In this document: positions 1 through 9,166 of the stretch, piece after piece
How the letters are laid out: each line of letters starts with the position of its first letter
Position numbering within the stretch: the stretch's first letter is position 1
Assembly (NCBI RefSeq): GCF_016632335.1
Contig: NZ_JAEPBG010000004.1
Location: forward strand, 1-64,000
Direction of reading: 5' to 3'
DNA length: 64,000 nucleotides
From: Noviherbaspirillum pedocola
GTDB lineage: Bacteria > Pseudomonadota > Gammaproteobacteria > Burkholderiales > Burkholderiaceae_D
Made by a program: the position numbers and the translations under genes
The notes under the pieces: model-generated
Told to the model about the DNA's origin: nothing
The model's input: only the letters and a program-made list of their open reading frames with translations
Databases searched by the model: none

Positions 1-139
1 CGTCGATGCCCGGAGCGGGGCGCGGCTAAACTCGCTACGCTGCGCTTCGCTCAAACAGACGCCGCACCTTTTCCCGCTCCGGGCATCGCCGTCACGGCGC
101 AATCAACGGGGTTAAAGGCAACTGCAACTGCATCCTTAT
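1..139 (+). repeat. Dispersed structured repeat, copy A (truncated by window edge)
   Basis: Almost identical to 12384-12510 and, inverted, to 11880-12005. It contains a perfect 15-bp inverted repeat (5-19 with 73-87, GATGCCCGGAGCGGG and its complement) enclosing a conserved loop, then a conserved stretch to about 118, and ends in a short run of the AACTGC hexamer that is greatly expanded in the other copies. It lies upstream of a catabolic operon and has no credible coding capacity. Positions 140-485 show no recognisable gene; the frame open from 198 to 485 is an upstream extension of the next gene. Confidence 0.75.
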
Positions 140-485
140 CTCAACCTGCCAACCTTATGCAGTCTACCGACGGCCTGAAAAACAATTCGACATCACCTTG
201 AAAGGGCTGGCTTGTCAGCCAAACCTATGCATTACGGTCCCGCGCAATCACGCAAGACGGCACCACCACGCCTTGCCCTGCCATTTTGCATTTCCATTTC
301 CCATCTTGTACGATGTCGCACCGATCCACCGGCCGCGCCCATCATGCATTCGCAGCTGTCGACCATGCGCATTCCCATGCAGGAAAATCTCACCAGGCGA
401 TGCCGTATCCCGCTTCCGGTTTTCCGCATGCGCAGCGCCGCCAATCACCGGTGCACCGTCCCCCTCCCATCCGAAAGAAGCACGC

Positions 486-1436
486 ATGCGACCTGACATC
501 CTTGTTCTCGGCGCCCTTACCTCTCCGCACATGCTGCAACAACTCGAGGCCGGCTTCACCTGCCATCATGCGTGGCGCCTGCCGGCGGCCGAACAGGAAG
601 CCTTCATCGCATCGGTTGCCGGCAAGGCGCGCGCGGTCGTCACCAATGGCGGACTGGGCATCAGCCGCGAGCTGATCGCGCAATTGCCGGCCATCGAAAT
701 CATCGCGGTCAACGGCATCGGCGTCGATGCGGTCCCGTTCGACGCAACACGCGCACGCGGCATCGCGGTGACCAATACGCCCGGCGTGCTGACCGACGAT
801 GTGGCCGACCTTGGCGTGCTGCTGTTGATGGCGGCGGCACGGCGCCTGCCATGGCTGGACTCCTACGTGCGGCGCGGCGACTGGGACGCGAAGAAGCCGA
901 TTGCACCGGCGTTGTCGCTGCGCGGCAAAGTCGCCGGCATCTTCGGCTTCGGCCGCATCGGCCAGGCAATCAGCCATCGTCTCGCCGCCTTCGGCATGCG
1001 CCTGTGCTACTACCAGCCGAACCCGGTGGCCGGCACCGATGTCGAGCGCGTCGGCTCGCTACACGAACTCGCCGAGCGCTGCGATTACCTGGTGGTGGCA
1101 GCCCCCGGCGGTGAACGGACCCGGCACAGCATCGATGGGAGCATCCTCGATGCACTCGGCCCGACCGGCACGCTGGTCAACATCGCGCGCGGCTCGGTGG
1201 TCGACGAGGCCGCGCTGATCGCTGCGCTGACCGAAGGCAGACTCGGCGCGGCGGCGCTGGACGTGTTCGAGGACGAGCCGCATGTGCCCGAAGCGCTGCG
1301 CGCGCTGCCCAACGTGGTGCTCACGCCGCATGTTGCCAGCCTGACGGTGGAGACGCGTCAGGCGATGGGCCAGCTCGTCGTCGACAACCTGCTCGCGCAC
1401 TTCGCCGGCAAGCCGCTGCCAACGCCGGTTGCCTGA
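486..1436 (+). CDS. D-2-hydroxyacid dehydrogenase (NAD(P)-dependent, hydroxypyruvate/glyoxylate reductase type)
   Basis: The 316-aa protein has the normal length and order of the D-isomer-specific 2-hydroxyacid dehydrogenase family, which interconverts 2-keto acids and D-2-hydroxy acids. The nucleotide-binding GFGRIG lies at about residues 154-159. The catalytic triad is visible as Arg in NIARGSVVDE (about 235), Glu in FEDEP (about 264) and His in LTPHVAS (about 282). The frame is open upstream to 198, but homology begins at the ATG at 486, so the upstream extension is rejected. A 2-hydroxyacid dehydrogenase of opposite stereo-specificity follows 32 bp downstream, suggesting work on hydroxyacid/ketoacid intermediates. 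Cofactor and exact substrate cannot be read from sequence. Confidence 0.88.
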   Translation: MRPDILVLGALTSPHMLQQLEAGFTCHHAWRLPAAEQEAFIASVAGKARAVVTNGGLGISRELIAQLPAIEIIAVNGIGVDAVPFDATRARGIAVTNTPGVLTDDVADLGVLLLMAAARRLPWLDSYVRRGDWDAKKPIAPALSLRGKVAGIFGFGRIGQAISHRLAAFGMRLCYYQPNPVAGTDVERVGSLHELAERCDYLVVAAPGGERTRHSIDGSILDALGPTGTLVNIARGSVVDEAALIAALTEGRLGAAALDVFEDEPHVPEALRALPNVVLTPHVASLTVETRQAMGQLVVDNLLAHFAGKPLPTPVA

Positions 1437-1468
1437 TTTCGTCTCGCCGCCTCTCTCATCGATAAAAC

Positions 1469-2656
1469 ATGGCCCAAACCCCTACCATGCCGCGCGCGTT
1501 GCGCCGGATACTGCGCCTGGAAGATTTCGAGCCGGCCGCACGCGCGTATCTGCCGCGCCCCATCTTTGGCTACGTTGCCGGCGCCGCCGAGGACAATGCC
1601 TCTCTGCGCATGAATCGCGCAAGCTTCGATGACTACAGCTTTGTGCACCGGGTCATGGTCAATGTGTCGCAGCGCTCGCAAGCGGTCGAGCTGTTCGGCC
1701 GCAGCTACGCCTCGCCGTTCGGCATCGCGCCCATGGGCATGGCGGCGCTGTATGCGTATCGCGGCGACCTCGTCATGGCTGCCGCCGCGCGCGATGCGAA
1801 CGTACCGATGATCCTGTCCGGCTCCTCGCTGATCCCGATGGAAGAGGTCGTAAAGGAAGCGCCCGATACCTGGTTCCAGGCCTACCTGCCCGGAGAGACC
1901 GCGCCGGCGATGGCCCTGATCGACCGCGCTGGCCGCGCCGGCTTCAGGACGCTGGTCATCACGGTCGATGTGTCCGTGATGGCGAATCGCGAAAACAATA
2001 TCCGCAGCGGCTTTTCCGCGCCGCTGCGGCCGTCGCTACGTCTTGCCTGGGATGGCGTCACCCATCCTTCATGGCTGCTCGGCACGTTCACGCGCACGCT
2101 GCTGCGCCATGGCATGCCGCATTTCGAAAACAACTTCGCCGGGCGCGGCGCGCCCATCCTTTCGTCGAATGTACTGCGCGACTACAACGACCGCGGCCAC
2201 ATCACCTGGAAGCATCTCGAAGCGATACGACGTGTCTGGCCCGGGCCGATGGTATTGAAGGGCATCCTGCGGCCGCAGGATGCGGTGACGGCGCGCGAGA
2301 TCGGCGCGGATGCAATCGTGGTGTCCAACCACGGCGGCCGCCAACTCGACGGCTGCGCGGCGCCGCTGCGGGTGTTGCCCGGCATCGTCGCCGCGGTGCC
2401 CGATCTGCCGGTGCTGCTCGACAGCGGCGTGCGGCGCGGCACCGATGTGCTGAAGGCTATCGGTCTCGGCGCGCGCATGGTGCTGGTGGGCCGGCCTTTC
2501 GCCTATGCGGCGACCATCGCGGGGCAGGCCGGCGTGGCGCACGGCATCAAGCTGTTGTCCGACGAAGTCTTCCGCAACATGGGCATGCTCGGCATTGCGA
2601 ACCTGGCCGACATGACGCCAGACTTCCTGCGGCGGGAATATCCGGGCGCGGCATAG
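1469..2656 (+). CDS. FMN-dependent L-2-hydroxyacid dehydrogenase/oxidase (L-lactate dehydrogenase family)
   Basis: This 395-aa TIM-barrel flavoprotein of the LldD/glycolate-oxidase family oxidises an L-2-hydroxy acid, such as L-lactate, to the 2-keto acid. Visible landmarks are the N-terminal FGYVAGAAED segment, a flavin-contacting Lys in VLKGIL, the active-site His in SNHGGRQLDG (about residue 288), and Arg in DSGVRRGTDV. The membrane-type (LldD) and soluble members are similar, so the electron acceptor is uncertain. It probably forms a two-gene unit with the D-2-hydroxyacid dehydrogenase upstream. Its stop codon is 1 bp from the end of the convergent metallo-beta-lactamase-fold gene. L-lactate is a product of the diketo-hydrolase sugar route suggested by nearby genes, which would give it a natural substrate. 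Confidence 0.85.
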   Translation: MAQTPTMPRALRRILRLEDFEPAARAYLPRPIFGYVAGAAEDNASLRMNRASFDDYSFVHRVMVNVSQRSQAVELFGRSYASPFGIAPMGMAALYAYRGDLVMAAAARDANVPMILSGSSLIPMEEVVKEAPDTWFQAYLPGETAPAMALIDRAGRAGFRTLVITVDVSVMANRENNIRSGFSAPLRPSLRLAWDGVTHPSWLLGTFTRTLLRHGMPHFENNFAGRGAPILSSNVLRDYNDRGHITWKHLEAIRRVWPGPMVLKGILRPQDAVTAREIGADAIVVSNHGGRQLDGCAAPLRVLPGIVAAVPDLPVLLDSGVRRGTDVLKAIGLGARMVLVGRPFAYAATIAGQAGVAHGIKLLSDEVFRNMGMLGIANLADMTPDFLRREYPGAA

Positions 2657-2657
2657 C

Positions 2658-3656
2658 TTAAAGCTCGATGGTCATCAGGTCATGGCCGACGATGACATTG
2701 CCGTTGTAGTGCTTGCGCACGCCTTCGGCCCACATCGCGTCGGTGATCGTGGGGTCGTCGCCGGGCACGAAATGGCTGAGCACCACGTTCTTGACTCCTG
2801 AGGCAGCGGCAACGCGGCCCACGTCTTCGGTGACGGTATGACTCGCCAGCAGGTGCTCGCGCAGCGTGGCCGCATTCGGCACGCGCTTGGCCATCGCTTC
2901 CACGCCCGGAAGATACATCACTTCATGCACCAGGTAATCGGCGCCCTTGGCGAACTCCGCAAGCTTCGGGTTGTAGCCCGTGTCGCCGGAGAACACCACA
3001 GTCTTGCCGCCGAATTCGAACTTGAATCCGTAGCAATCCTTCAGCGGCGGATGAATCGCGCTCATCGCGCTGACACGCACTGCATCGTTGCGGAACACGT
3101 CGTTCAGGTCATGGATGTCATGCGCTTCGATCAGCTTGCGCAGGTCGGGCTTGCCTTCATCCTTGATGCGGGTGGTGATATCGATCTCGTTCAATGCGAG
3201 GAAATCCCGCGTCATCTTTTCCAGCCCTGGCGGCCCATAGGCATCGACGACATGATTCAGTCCGGTGGCCCAGCCGCTGTAGATCAGGTTGCCGTATTCC
3301 AGCTCATGATCCGAATGATGATGGGTGATGAAGATATGGCGCAGGTTCTGCAGTGGAATGCCGGCGCGAACCATTTGCATGGCCACGCCGTAGCCGCAGT
3401 CGACAACATAGGGCACGCCGCCGATGACGAGCACATTCGACGGATTCATGCGCGACAGGTTGCCCAGCGTCTTGCCCGAACCGCCGACGCGCGGTCCGCC
3501 CTTGGTGCCGAGCAGCACCAGCCTGTCTCGGCCTGGTGTGCCGGCATCCTGTGCCCGCGCGCCGAAAGGCAAGGCGGCCAGCGCGCAGGCCATGCCGGCG
3601 CCGAGTTTGATGAAGTCACGCCGGTTCGCGTTGAACGCCTGGCTGTTGTTGCGCAT
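2658..3656 (-). CDS. Exported MBL-fold metallohydrolase with Tat signal
   Basis: The 332-aa protein starts with a twin-arginine signal (NRRDFIKLGAG followed by a hydrophobic stretch ending near ALAALPFGARA), so export to the periplasm in a folded state is likely. The metal-binding THHHSDH motif lies at about residues 111-117, and further metal ligands are visible in the SGDTGYN and LSHFVPGDD regions; this is the metallo-beta-lactamase fold of the RNase Z/arylsulfatase-like subgroup. The start at 3656 is preceded by AAGGAGA at good spacing. It is the last gene of a leftward group (SDR, FAH, MBL). A lactonase or esterase role on a sugar-acid derivative would fit the context but is inference. 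Confidence 0.82.
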   Translation of the reverse strand: MRNNSQAFNANRRDFIKLGAGMACALAALPFGARAQDAGTPGRDRLVLLGTKGGPRVGGSGKTLGNLSRMNPSNVLVIGGVPYVVDCGYGVAMQMVRAGIPLQNLRHIFITHHHSDHELEYGNLIYSGWATGLNHVVDAYGPPGLEKMTRDFLALNEIDITTRIKDEGKPDLRKLIEAHDIHDLNDVFRNDAVRVSAMSAIHPPLKDCYGFKFEFGGKTVVFSGDTGYNPKLAEFAKGADYLVHEVMYLPGVEAMAKRVPNAATLREHLLASHTVTEDVGRVAAASGVKNVVLSHFVPGDDPTITDAMWAEGVRKHYNGNVIVGHDLMTIEL

Positions 3657-3730
3657 TGGTACAGTCTCCTTGGGCCAAGCGCGCAATTCTACGGCCTATT
3701 CGTCGGGATGACTGCGTACCGTGCAGAACG

Positions 3731-4597
3731 CTATGCGTCGATCAACTCCGGGTTCCACGCATGCACGGTCTGCTGCTGCTCCCCCAGCCCGGCAATGCCG
3801 AGCCGCATCACGTCGCCCGGCTTCAGGAACACGGGCGCGGGCTTGATGCCCATGCCGACTCCGGGCGGCGTGCCGGTGGTGATGACGTCGCCGGGCATGA
3901 GCGTCATGAAGCGGCTGATGTAGCTGACCAGCTGGGCCACGCCGAAGATCATCGTGCGGGTATTGCCAGTCTGGAAGCGCTTGCCATTCACATCCAGCCA
4001 CATGTCGAGGTTCTGCGGATCCGGCACCTCGTCAGTCGTCACCAGCCACGGGCCGATCGGACCGAAGGTATCGCAGCACTTGCCCTTGTCCCAGGTGCCG
4101 CCACGCTCGAGCTGGAATTCCCGCTCGGACACATCGTTGATCACGCAATAGCCGGCAACGTGGCCCAGCGCATCCGCTTCGGACACATAGCGCGCCTTTG
4201 ATCCGATGACCACGCCAAGCTCGACTTCCCAGTCGCCCTTCTTCGATCCCTGCGGCAGCACCACTGCATCGTTCGGTCCGACGATGCAGCTCTCTACCTT
4301 CATGAACAGCACCGGCTCGGCCGGCACCGGCATGCCCGATTCGGCCGCATGGTCGGCATAGTTCAAGCCGACACAGATGAACTTGCCCACGCCGGACCAG
4401 GGCGGCGCAATGCGGCCCGGATTATCCACCAGCGGCAGGCTCTGCGCGTCGATCCCGCGCAGGCGCTCCAGTCCCTGCGGCGAGAGCGCGTCGGCGGTGA
4501 TGTCACCAAGTACGCCAGACAGATCGCGCACCTTGCCCTGTTGATCCAGCAACGCGGGCTTCTCGCTGCCCTTCGCGCCGTAACGCATCAGCTTCAT
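3731..4597 (-). CDS. Fumarylacetoacetate hydrolase family protein (2,4-diketo-3-deoxy sugar-acid hydrolase candidate)
   Basis: This 288-aa protein of the FAH superfamily cleaves or tautomerises beta-diketo acids using a divalent metal. The family core is clear: a VGLNYADHAAE segment, WEVELGVVIG with metal-ligand glutamates, and NDVSEREFQ. Length and organisation match the short FAH clade that includes 2,4-diketo-3-deoxy-L-rhamnonate hydrolase (LRA6), which yields pyruvate and L-lactate. The start at 4597 has AAGGAAAG at proper distance. It follows the SDR gene by 40 bp; this SDR-FAH pairing is characteristic of the non-phosphorylating L-rhamnose/L-fucose diketo-hydrolase route. The specific substrate is inferred from family and neighbour only. 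Confidence 0.8.
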   Translation of the reverse strand: MKLMRYGAKGSEKPALLDQQGKVRDLSGVLGDITADALSPQGLERLRGIDAQSLPLVDNPGRIAPPWSGVGKFICVGLNYADHAAESGMPVPAEPVLFMKVESCIVGPNDAVVLPQGSKKGDWEVELGVVIGSKARYVSEADALGHVAGYCVINDVSEREFQLERGGTWDKGKCCDTFGPIGPWLVTTDEVPDPQNLDMWLDVNGKRFQTGNTRTMIFGVAQLVSYISRFMTLMPGDVITTGTPPGVGMGIKPAPVFLKPGDVMRLGIAGLGEQQQTVHAWNPELIDA

Positions 4598-4637
4598 AAC
4601 TTTCCTTTCTTGATGAGTGGAGTGTGGTGAGTGCGGC

Positions 4638-5429
<792 letters not shown>

Positions 5430-5449
5430 CTACGCGCCAGCGCTTGTTG

Positions 5450-5466
5450 AATTGGTCTGACCAATT
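5450..5466. promoter_or_regulatory. GntR/FadR-family operator candidate, site 1
   Basis: AATTGGTCTGACCAATT is a perfect palindrome around a central base. It matches the ATTGGTNNNACCAAT pattern known for PdhR and LldR. It sits in the 128-bp gap between two divergent catabolic genes, 69 bp from the SDR start and 44 bp from the Ldh_2 start, a position able to control both. Confidence 0.7.
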
Positions 5467-5509
5467 TATGATGCCCTATCCTCAATCGCTTCCAAGGAGA
5501 TTGCACGCC

Positions 5510-6625
5510 ATGCCCGATATCAACAGTGACAGCGCCAGTGCCGGCGCGAGCGGCATCGATGCCGACGCCGAGCGCCTGCATGCCTTCATCGCCACGATGT
5601 GGACCCGGCTCGGTAGCCAGCCGCGCGAAGCGCAGCTGCTGGCCGATCACCTGGTGCTGGCCAACCTTTCCGGACACGATTCGCATGGCGTCGGCATGGC
5701 GCCGCGCTATCTGCGCTCGCTGCGCGAAGGCACGCTGCACCTCAACCGCCATGCGCGCATCGTGCGCGACGCCGGCGCCCTGCTGACCGTGGATGGCGAC
5801 ATGGGTTTCGGCCAGGTGAGCGCGCATGAAGCGATGGCGCTTGGCATCGAGCGCGCGAAAACGCTCGGCATTTGCGCTGTCGGCCTGCGCAATGCGCACC
5901 ACATCGGCCGCATCGGCCACTGGGCCGAGCAATGCGCCGACGCCGGCCTGGTGTCCTTTCACTTCGTCAATGTCGCCGGCGATCCGCTGGTCGCGCCCTT
6001 TGGCGGCCGCGATGCGCGCATCGGCACGAACCCGTTCTGCGCCGCCTTTCCGCGCGCCGGCAAGCCGCCGCTGGTTTTGGACTTCGCCACCAGCCGCGTC
6101 GCCTACGGCAAGGCGCGCGTGGCCTATAACAAGGGCGTGCGTCTGCCGGCCGACAGCGTGATCGATCCCGACGGCATATCGGGCGACGACCCGGGCGTGA
6201 TGTTCGCCGAGCCGCGCGGCGCGCTGCTGCCCTTCGGCGAGCACAAGGGCTATGGCCTGGCCGCAATCTGTGAAATCTTCGGCGGCGCACTCGCCGGCGG
6301 CCGCACGACGCATGCGGCCAGCCTGGTGAGCGGCGGCGTGATCATCAATGGCATGCTGTCGGTCATCATTGATCGCTCCGGCTTCGATGCGCCGGATGCC
6401 GACAGCGAAGCCGAGGCCTTTCTCGATTGGCTCAAAGCCGCGCCGAGCGCGCCCGGCGTCGATGTAGTGCAGACGCCCGGCGAACCGGAACAGCGCCTGC
6501 GCGCACAGCGGCGCGAGCATGGTATCCCGATCGACCGTGCCACCTGCCTGCAGCTGATCGATTGCGCGCACCAGGCCGGCATGCCGCAGGCGGAGATCGA
6601 TGCAGTCTTCGGCGCTTCCGCCTAG
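5510..6625 (+). CDS. Ldh_2 family (malate/L-lactate/ureidoglycolate-type) NAD(P)-dependent dehydrogenase
   Basis: The 371-aa enzyme belongs to the malate/L-lactate dehydrogenase family of the MdhB/YlbC/DlgD type, whose fold differs from classical LDH and which reduces or oxidises 2-keto or 2-hydroxy acids. Diagnostic segments are LSGHDSHG near the N-terminus, RNAHHIGRIGHW with the active-site His, IGTNPFCAAFP, and GEHKGYGLA. The start at 5510 follows AAGGAGA; an in-frame extension to 5375 would run over the operator and is rejected. It is transcribed divergently from the SDR-FAH group. A second member of the family is at 14854-15915, so two sugar-acid blocks use the same enzyme type. Confidence 0.85.
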   Translation: MPDINSDSASAGASGIDADAERLHAFIATMWTRLGSQPREAQLLADHLVLANLSGHDSHGVGMAPRYLRSLREGTLHLNRHARIVRDAGALLTVDGDMGFGQVSAHEAMALGIERAKTLGICAVGLRNAHHIGRIGHWAEQCADAGLVSFHFVNVAGDPLVAPFGGRDARIGTNPFCAAFPRAGKPPLVLDFATSRVAYGKARVAYNKGVRLPADSVIDPDGISGDDPGVMFAEPRGALLPFGEHKGYGLAAICEIFGGALAGGRTTHAASLVSGGVIINGMLSVIIDRSGFDAPDADSEAEAFLDWLKAAPSAPGVDVVQTPGEPEQRLRAQRREHGIPIDRATCLQLIDCAHQAGMPQAEIDAVFGASA

Positions 6626-6648
6626 GAACGCAAGACCGGGCGTCGGCC

Positions 6649-7386
6649 TCATGCGCCGACCGCCTGGTGGCCGCCGCCGAGATAGGCGGCGCGCACTTCC
6701 TCATTGTTCAGCAGCTCCTGGGGCCGGCCCTCCGTGATGAGACGCCCGGTCTCGAGCACATAACCGCGGTCCGCGACCGACAGCGCCATGTTCGCGTTCT
6801 GCTCGACCAGCAGGATCGTCATGCCGCGCGCGCGGATGTCGCGGATCACGCCGAACAATTGCTGCACGATGATGGGCGCCAGCCCGAGCGATGGCTCATC
6901 GAGCAGCAGCAGGCGCGGCCGCGCCATCAGGCCGCGCGCCACCGCGAGCATTTGCTGCTGGCCACCGGAGAGACTCCAGCCCAGCGCGCGCGACAGCCGC
7001 TTCAGGTCCGGGAAGATGGTGAACATTTCCTCGACATCCCGCGCCAGTTCCGCCTTGGACAAGCGGCCGCGGTTCGATGCCCCGAGCTGTATGTTCTCCG
7101 TGACCGTCAGGCCGGGAAAAATGCGACGCCCTTCCGGCACATGGGCAATGCCGCGACGGACAATAGCCTCGGGCGAGAGCCGCTGTATCGGCTCGCCACC
7201 CAGCAGTATCGTGCCCTCGGCCGGACTCACCAGCCCCGAAATCGTGCGCAGCGTCGTGCTCTTGCCGGCGCCGTTCGCGCCCAACAGCGTGACGACCTCG
7301 CCTTCGTCGACGTGCAGCGACACCTGCCGCAATGCCTGCACATTGCCGTAGAAACTGCTCACCGATTGCAATTCAAGCAGCCGCAT
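6649..7386 (-). CDS. livF: Branched-chain amino acid-type ABC transporter ATP-binding protein LivF
   Basis: This 245-aa ABC ATPase has Walker A GANGAGKST, signature SLSGGQQQM, Walker B LLLLDEPSLGLAP and the H-loop region LVEQN typical of LivF. It acts on the cytoplasmic face and couples ATP hydrolysis to import with LivG. Its start overlaps the end of the LivM-LivG fusion gene by 14 bp, so translation is probably coupled. It is the last gene of a leftward operon led by the binding protein. HAAT-family systems import amino acids, amides, urea or aromatic acids; the substrate here is not evident, but the block suggests a small organic acid or amide. Confidence 0.92.
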   Translation of the reverse strand: MRLLELQSVSSFYGNVQALRQVSLHVDEGEVVTLLGANGAGKSTTLRTISGLVSPAEGTILLGGEPIQRLSPEAIVRRGIAHVPEGRRIFPGLTVTENIQLGASNRGRLSKAELARDVEEMFTIFPDLKRLSRALGWSLSGGQQQMLAVARGLMARPRLLLLDEPSLGLAPIIVQQLFGVIRDIRARGMTILLVEQNANMALSVADRGYVLETGRLITEGRPQELLNNEEVRAAYLGGGHQAVGA

Positions 7387-9166
7387 GCGCGCTCTCCCCG
7401 AGATAAGCCTTCACCACTTCCGGATGGCGCAGCACTTCCTGCGGCGCGCCGTCGGCGATCTTGCGGCCGAAGTTGAGCACCGAGATCCGGTCCGACACCT
7501 GCTCGATCAGGGCCATGTCATGCTCGATCAGGAAGATCGTCAGGCCATGGCCGCGCAAGCGCTTCAACAGTTGCACCAGTTCGCCCTTTTCGGTGCTGTT
7601 CAAACCGGCGGCCGGCTCATCCAGCAGCAGCAGCTTCGGATGGCCGGCGAGCGCGCGCGCGATCTCTACCATGCGCTGATGGCCATAGGGGAGGCTCTTC
7701 ACCACCACCTGCGCCCGATCAGCCAGGCCGACGAAAGCCAGCGCTGCCAGGGCACGTTCGCGCAGCGCCGCGTCGCCGCCAGGGATGGGATTGTTTTCGC
7801 GCTGCGCGCCGACCATGACGTTTTCCAGCGCCGACATTGCCGGGAACAGCCGGATGTTCTGGAAGGTGCGGCCCAGTCCCTGCGCCGCGCGCGCATGCGG
7901 AGAGGCATGGCTGATGTCGCGACCATCGAGCAGGATGCTGCCTGCGGTCGGCCGCAGGATGCCGTTGAGCACGTTCAGCGTTGTGGTCTTGCCCGAGCCG
8001 TTCGGCCCGATCAGCGCATGCACCGTGCCGCGCGCCACATCGATGTCGATGCCATCCACCGCCTTGACGCCGCCGAAGTGCTTGGACACATTGGACAGCT
8101 TCAGCATGGTCGACTCGCCCTGCGCCGGCACATCGAGCACGAGCGGCGGCACGGATGCATAAATCGGTTGAGCGCGTCCGAAAGCGCGGCGCCATGCGGC
8201 CGCGGCGATGCCCCAGATGCCTTCCGGCATGAAGACCATGATCAGGATCACCGCGAGGCCGTAGGCGGCGAGGTAAATCTCCTTGAGGAAGCGCAGCCAC
8301 TCGGGCAGCAGGATCAGCATCATCGTGCCCAGCGCCGAGCCGAATGGCGATTGCGCGCCGCCAAGGAGTGCCATCGTCAGGAAATCAATCGCGACGCGGA
8401 AGTTGAAATTGTCCGGGCTGACATAGGCAAACCCCGCCGCGTACAGTGCGCCGCCGACGCCGCCGAGCGCGGCGCACAGCGTGAAGGCGATCACCTTGAC
8501 CTTGAGCGTGGGCACGCCGGTCACTTCGGCGGCCATCTCGTTCTCGCGCACTGCGCGCATGGCCCGGCCAAGCCGGGTATGCGGCAGGCGCCAGACCAGG
8601 AACAGCATCAGGTACAGCACCACGGCGCAGAAGGCAAGATAGGCGCGGTCGTCGCTGAGTTCGTAGCCGAAAAGCGAGGGCCGCTGTATGCCGGCAACGC
8701 CATCCGGGCCGCGGGTGACGTCGGCCCAGTTCACCATCACCAGGTCGAAGATCTGCTGGAAGCTGATGGTGATCATCGCCAGGTAATGGCCGCCGAGCCG
8801 CAACGTAGTCAGGCCGAGCACGAAGCCGGCCACGCCGGCGATCACGATGCCCAGCAGCAGCGAGACCCAGAAGCTGAGCCCGTAGGCAACCGTGCCCAGC
8901 GCGACCGCATACGCGCCGAAGCCAAAGAACGCGCCCTGGGCCAGGTTGATCTGCCCGGTGTAGCCGAGCACCACCGTCATGCCGAGCACGGCCACGCCAT
9001 AGGTCGCGGCCTGCATCAGGATGTTCAGCACATAGTGGTCGACCTTGGCGACATAGGGCACGATCGGCAGCAGGATGGCGAGCACGAGCACCACAAGCAG
9101 GCCAAAGCGAAAGCGCGGCCGGGCCGGCAGCGCCGGATTGGAAATGGCGGCGGGGGGCTGGCTCAT
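7373..9166 (-). CDS. Fused LivM permease - LivG ATPase of a HAAT-family ABC transporter
   Basis: One 597-aa open frame joins an N-terminal LivM-type permease to a C-terminal LivG-type ATPase. The permease part (about residues 1-330) is very hydrophobic, with several membrane segments and the GYTGQINLAQGAFFGFGAYA motif. The ATPase part starts around MLKLSNVSKHFGG and has Walker A GPNGSGKTT, signature region LPYGHQRMVEIARAL, Walker B LLLLDEPAAGLN. In E. coli these are separate genes; fusions like this are found in some Burkholderiales. The chosen ATG at 9166 overlaps the LivH stop codon (ATGA). The frame extends upstream to 9481 inside livH, which is rejected. Confidence 0.9.
   Translation of the reverse strand: MSQPPAAISNPALPARPRFRFGLLVVLVLAILLPIVPYVAKVDHYVLNILMQAATYGVAVLGMTVVLGYTGQINLAQGAFFGFGAYAVALGTVAYGLSFWVSLLLGIVIAGVAGFVLGLTTLRLGGHYLAMITISFQQIFDLVMVNWADVTRGPDGVAGIQRPSLFGYELSDDRAYLAFCAVVLYLMLFLVWRLPHTRLGRAMRAVRENEMAAEVTGVPTLKVKVIAFTLCAALGGVGGALYAAGFAYVSPDNFNFRVAIDFLTMALLGGAQSPFGSALGTMMLILLPEWLRFLKEIYLAAYGLAVILIMVFMPEGIWGIAAAAWRRAFGRAQPIYASVPPLVLDVPAQGESTMLKLSNVSKHFGGVKAVDGIDIDVARGTVHALIGPNGSGKTTTLNVLNGILRPTAGSILLDGRDISHASPHARAAQGLGRTFQNIRLFPAMSALENVMVGAQRENNPIPGGDAALRERALAALAFVGLADRAQVVVKSLPYGHQRMVEIARALAGHPKLLLLDEPAAGLNSTEKGELVQLLKRLRGHGLTIFLIEHDMALIEQVSDRISVLNFGRKIADGAPQEVLRHPEVVKAYLGESAHAAA

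Noticed and set aside
198-485. In-frame upstream extension of the D-2-hydroxyacid dehydrogenase
   Set aside because: The added 96 residues are low-complexity, His/Pro-rich and unlike the family; homology starts at the ATG at 486.
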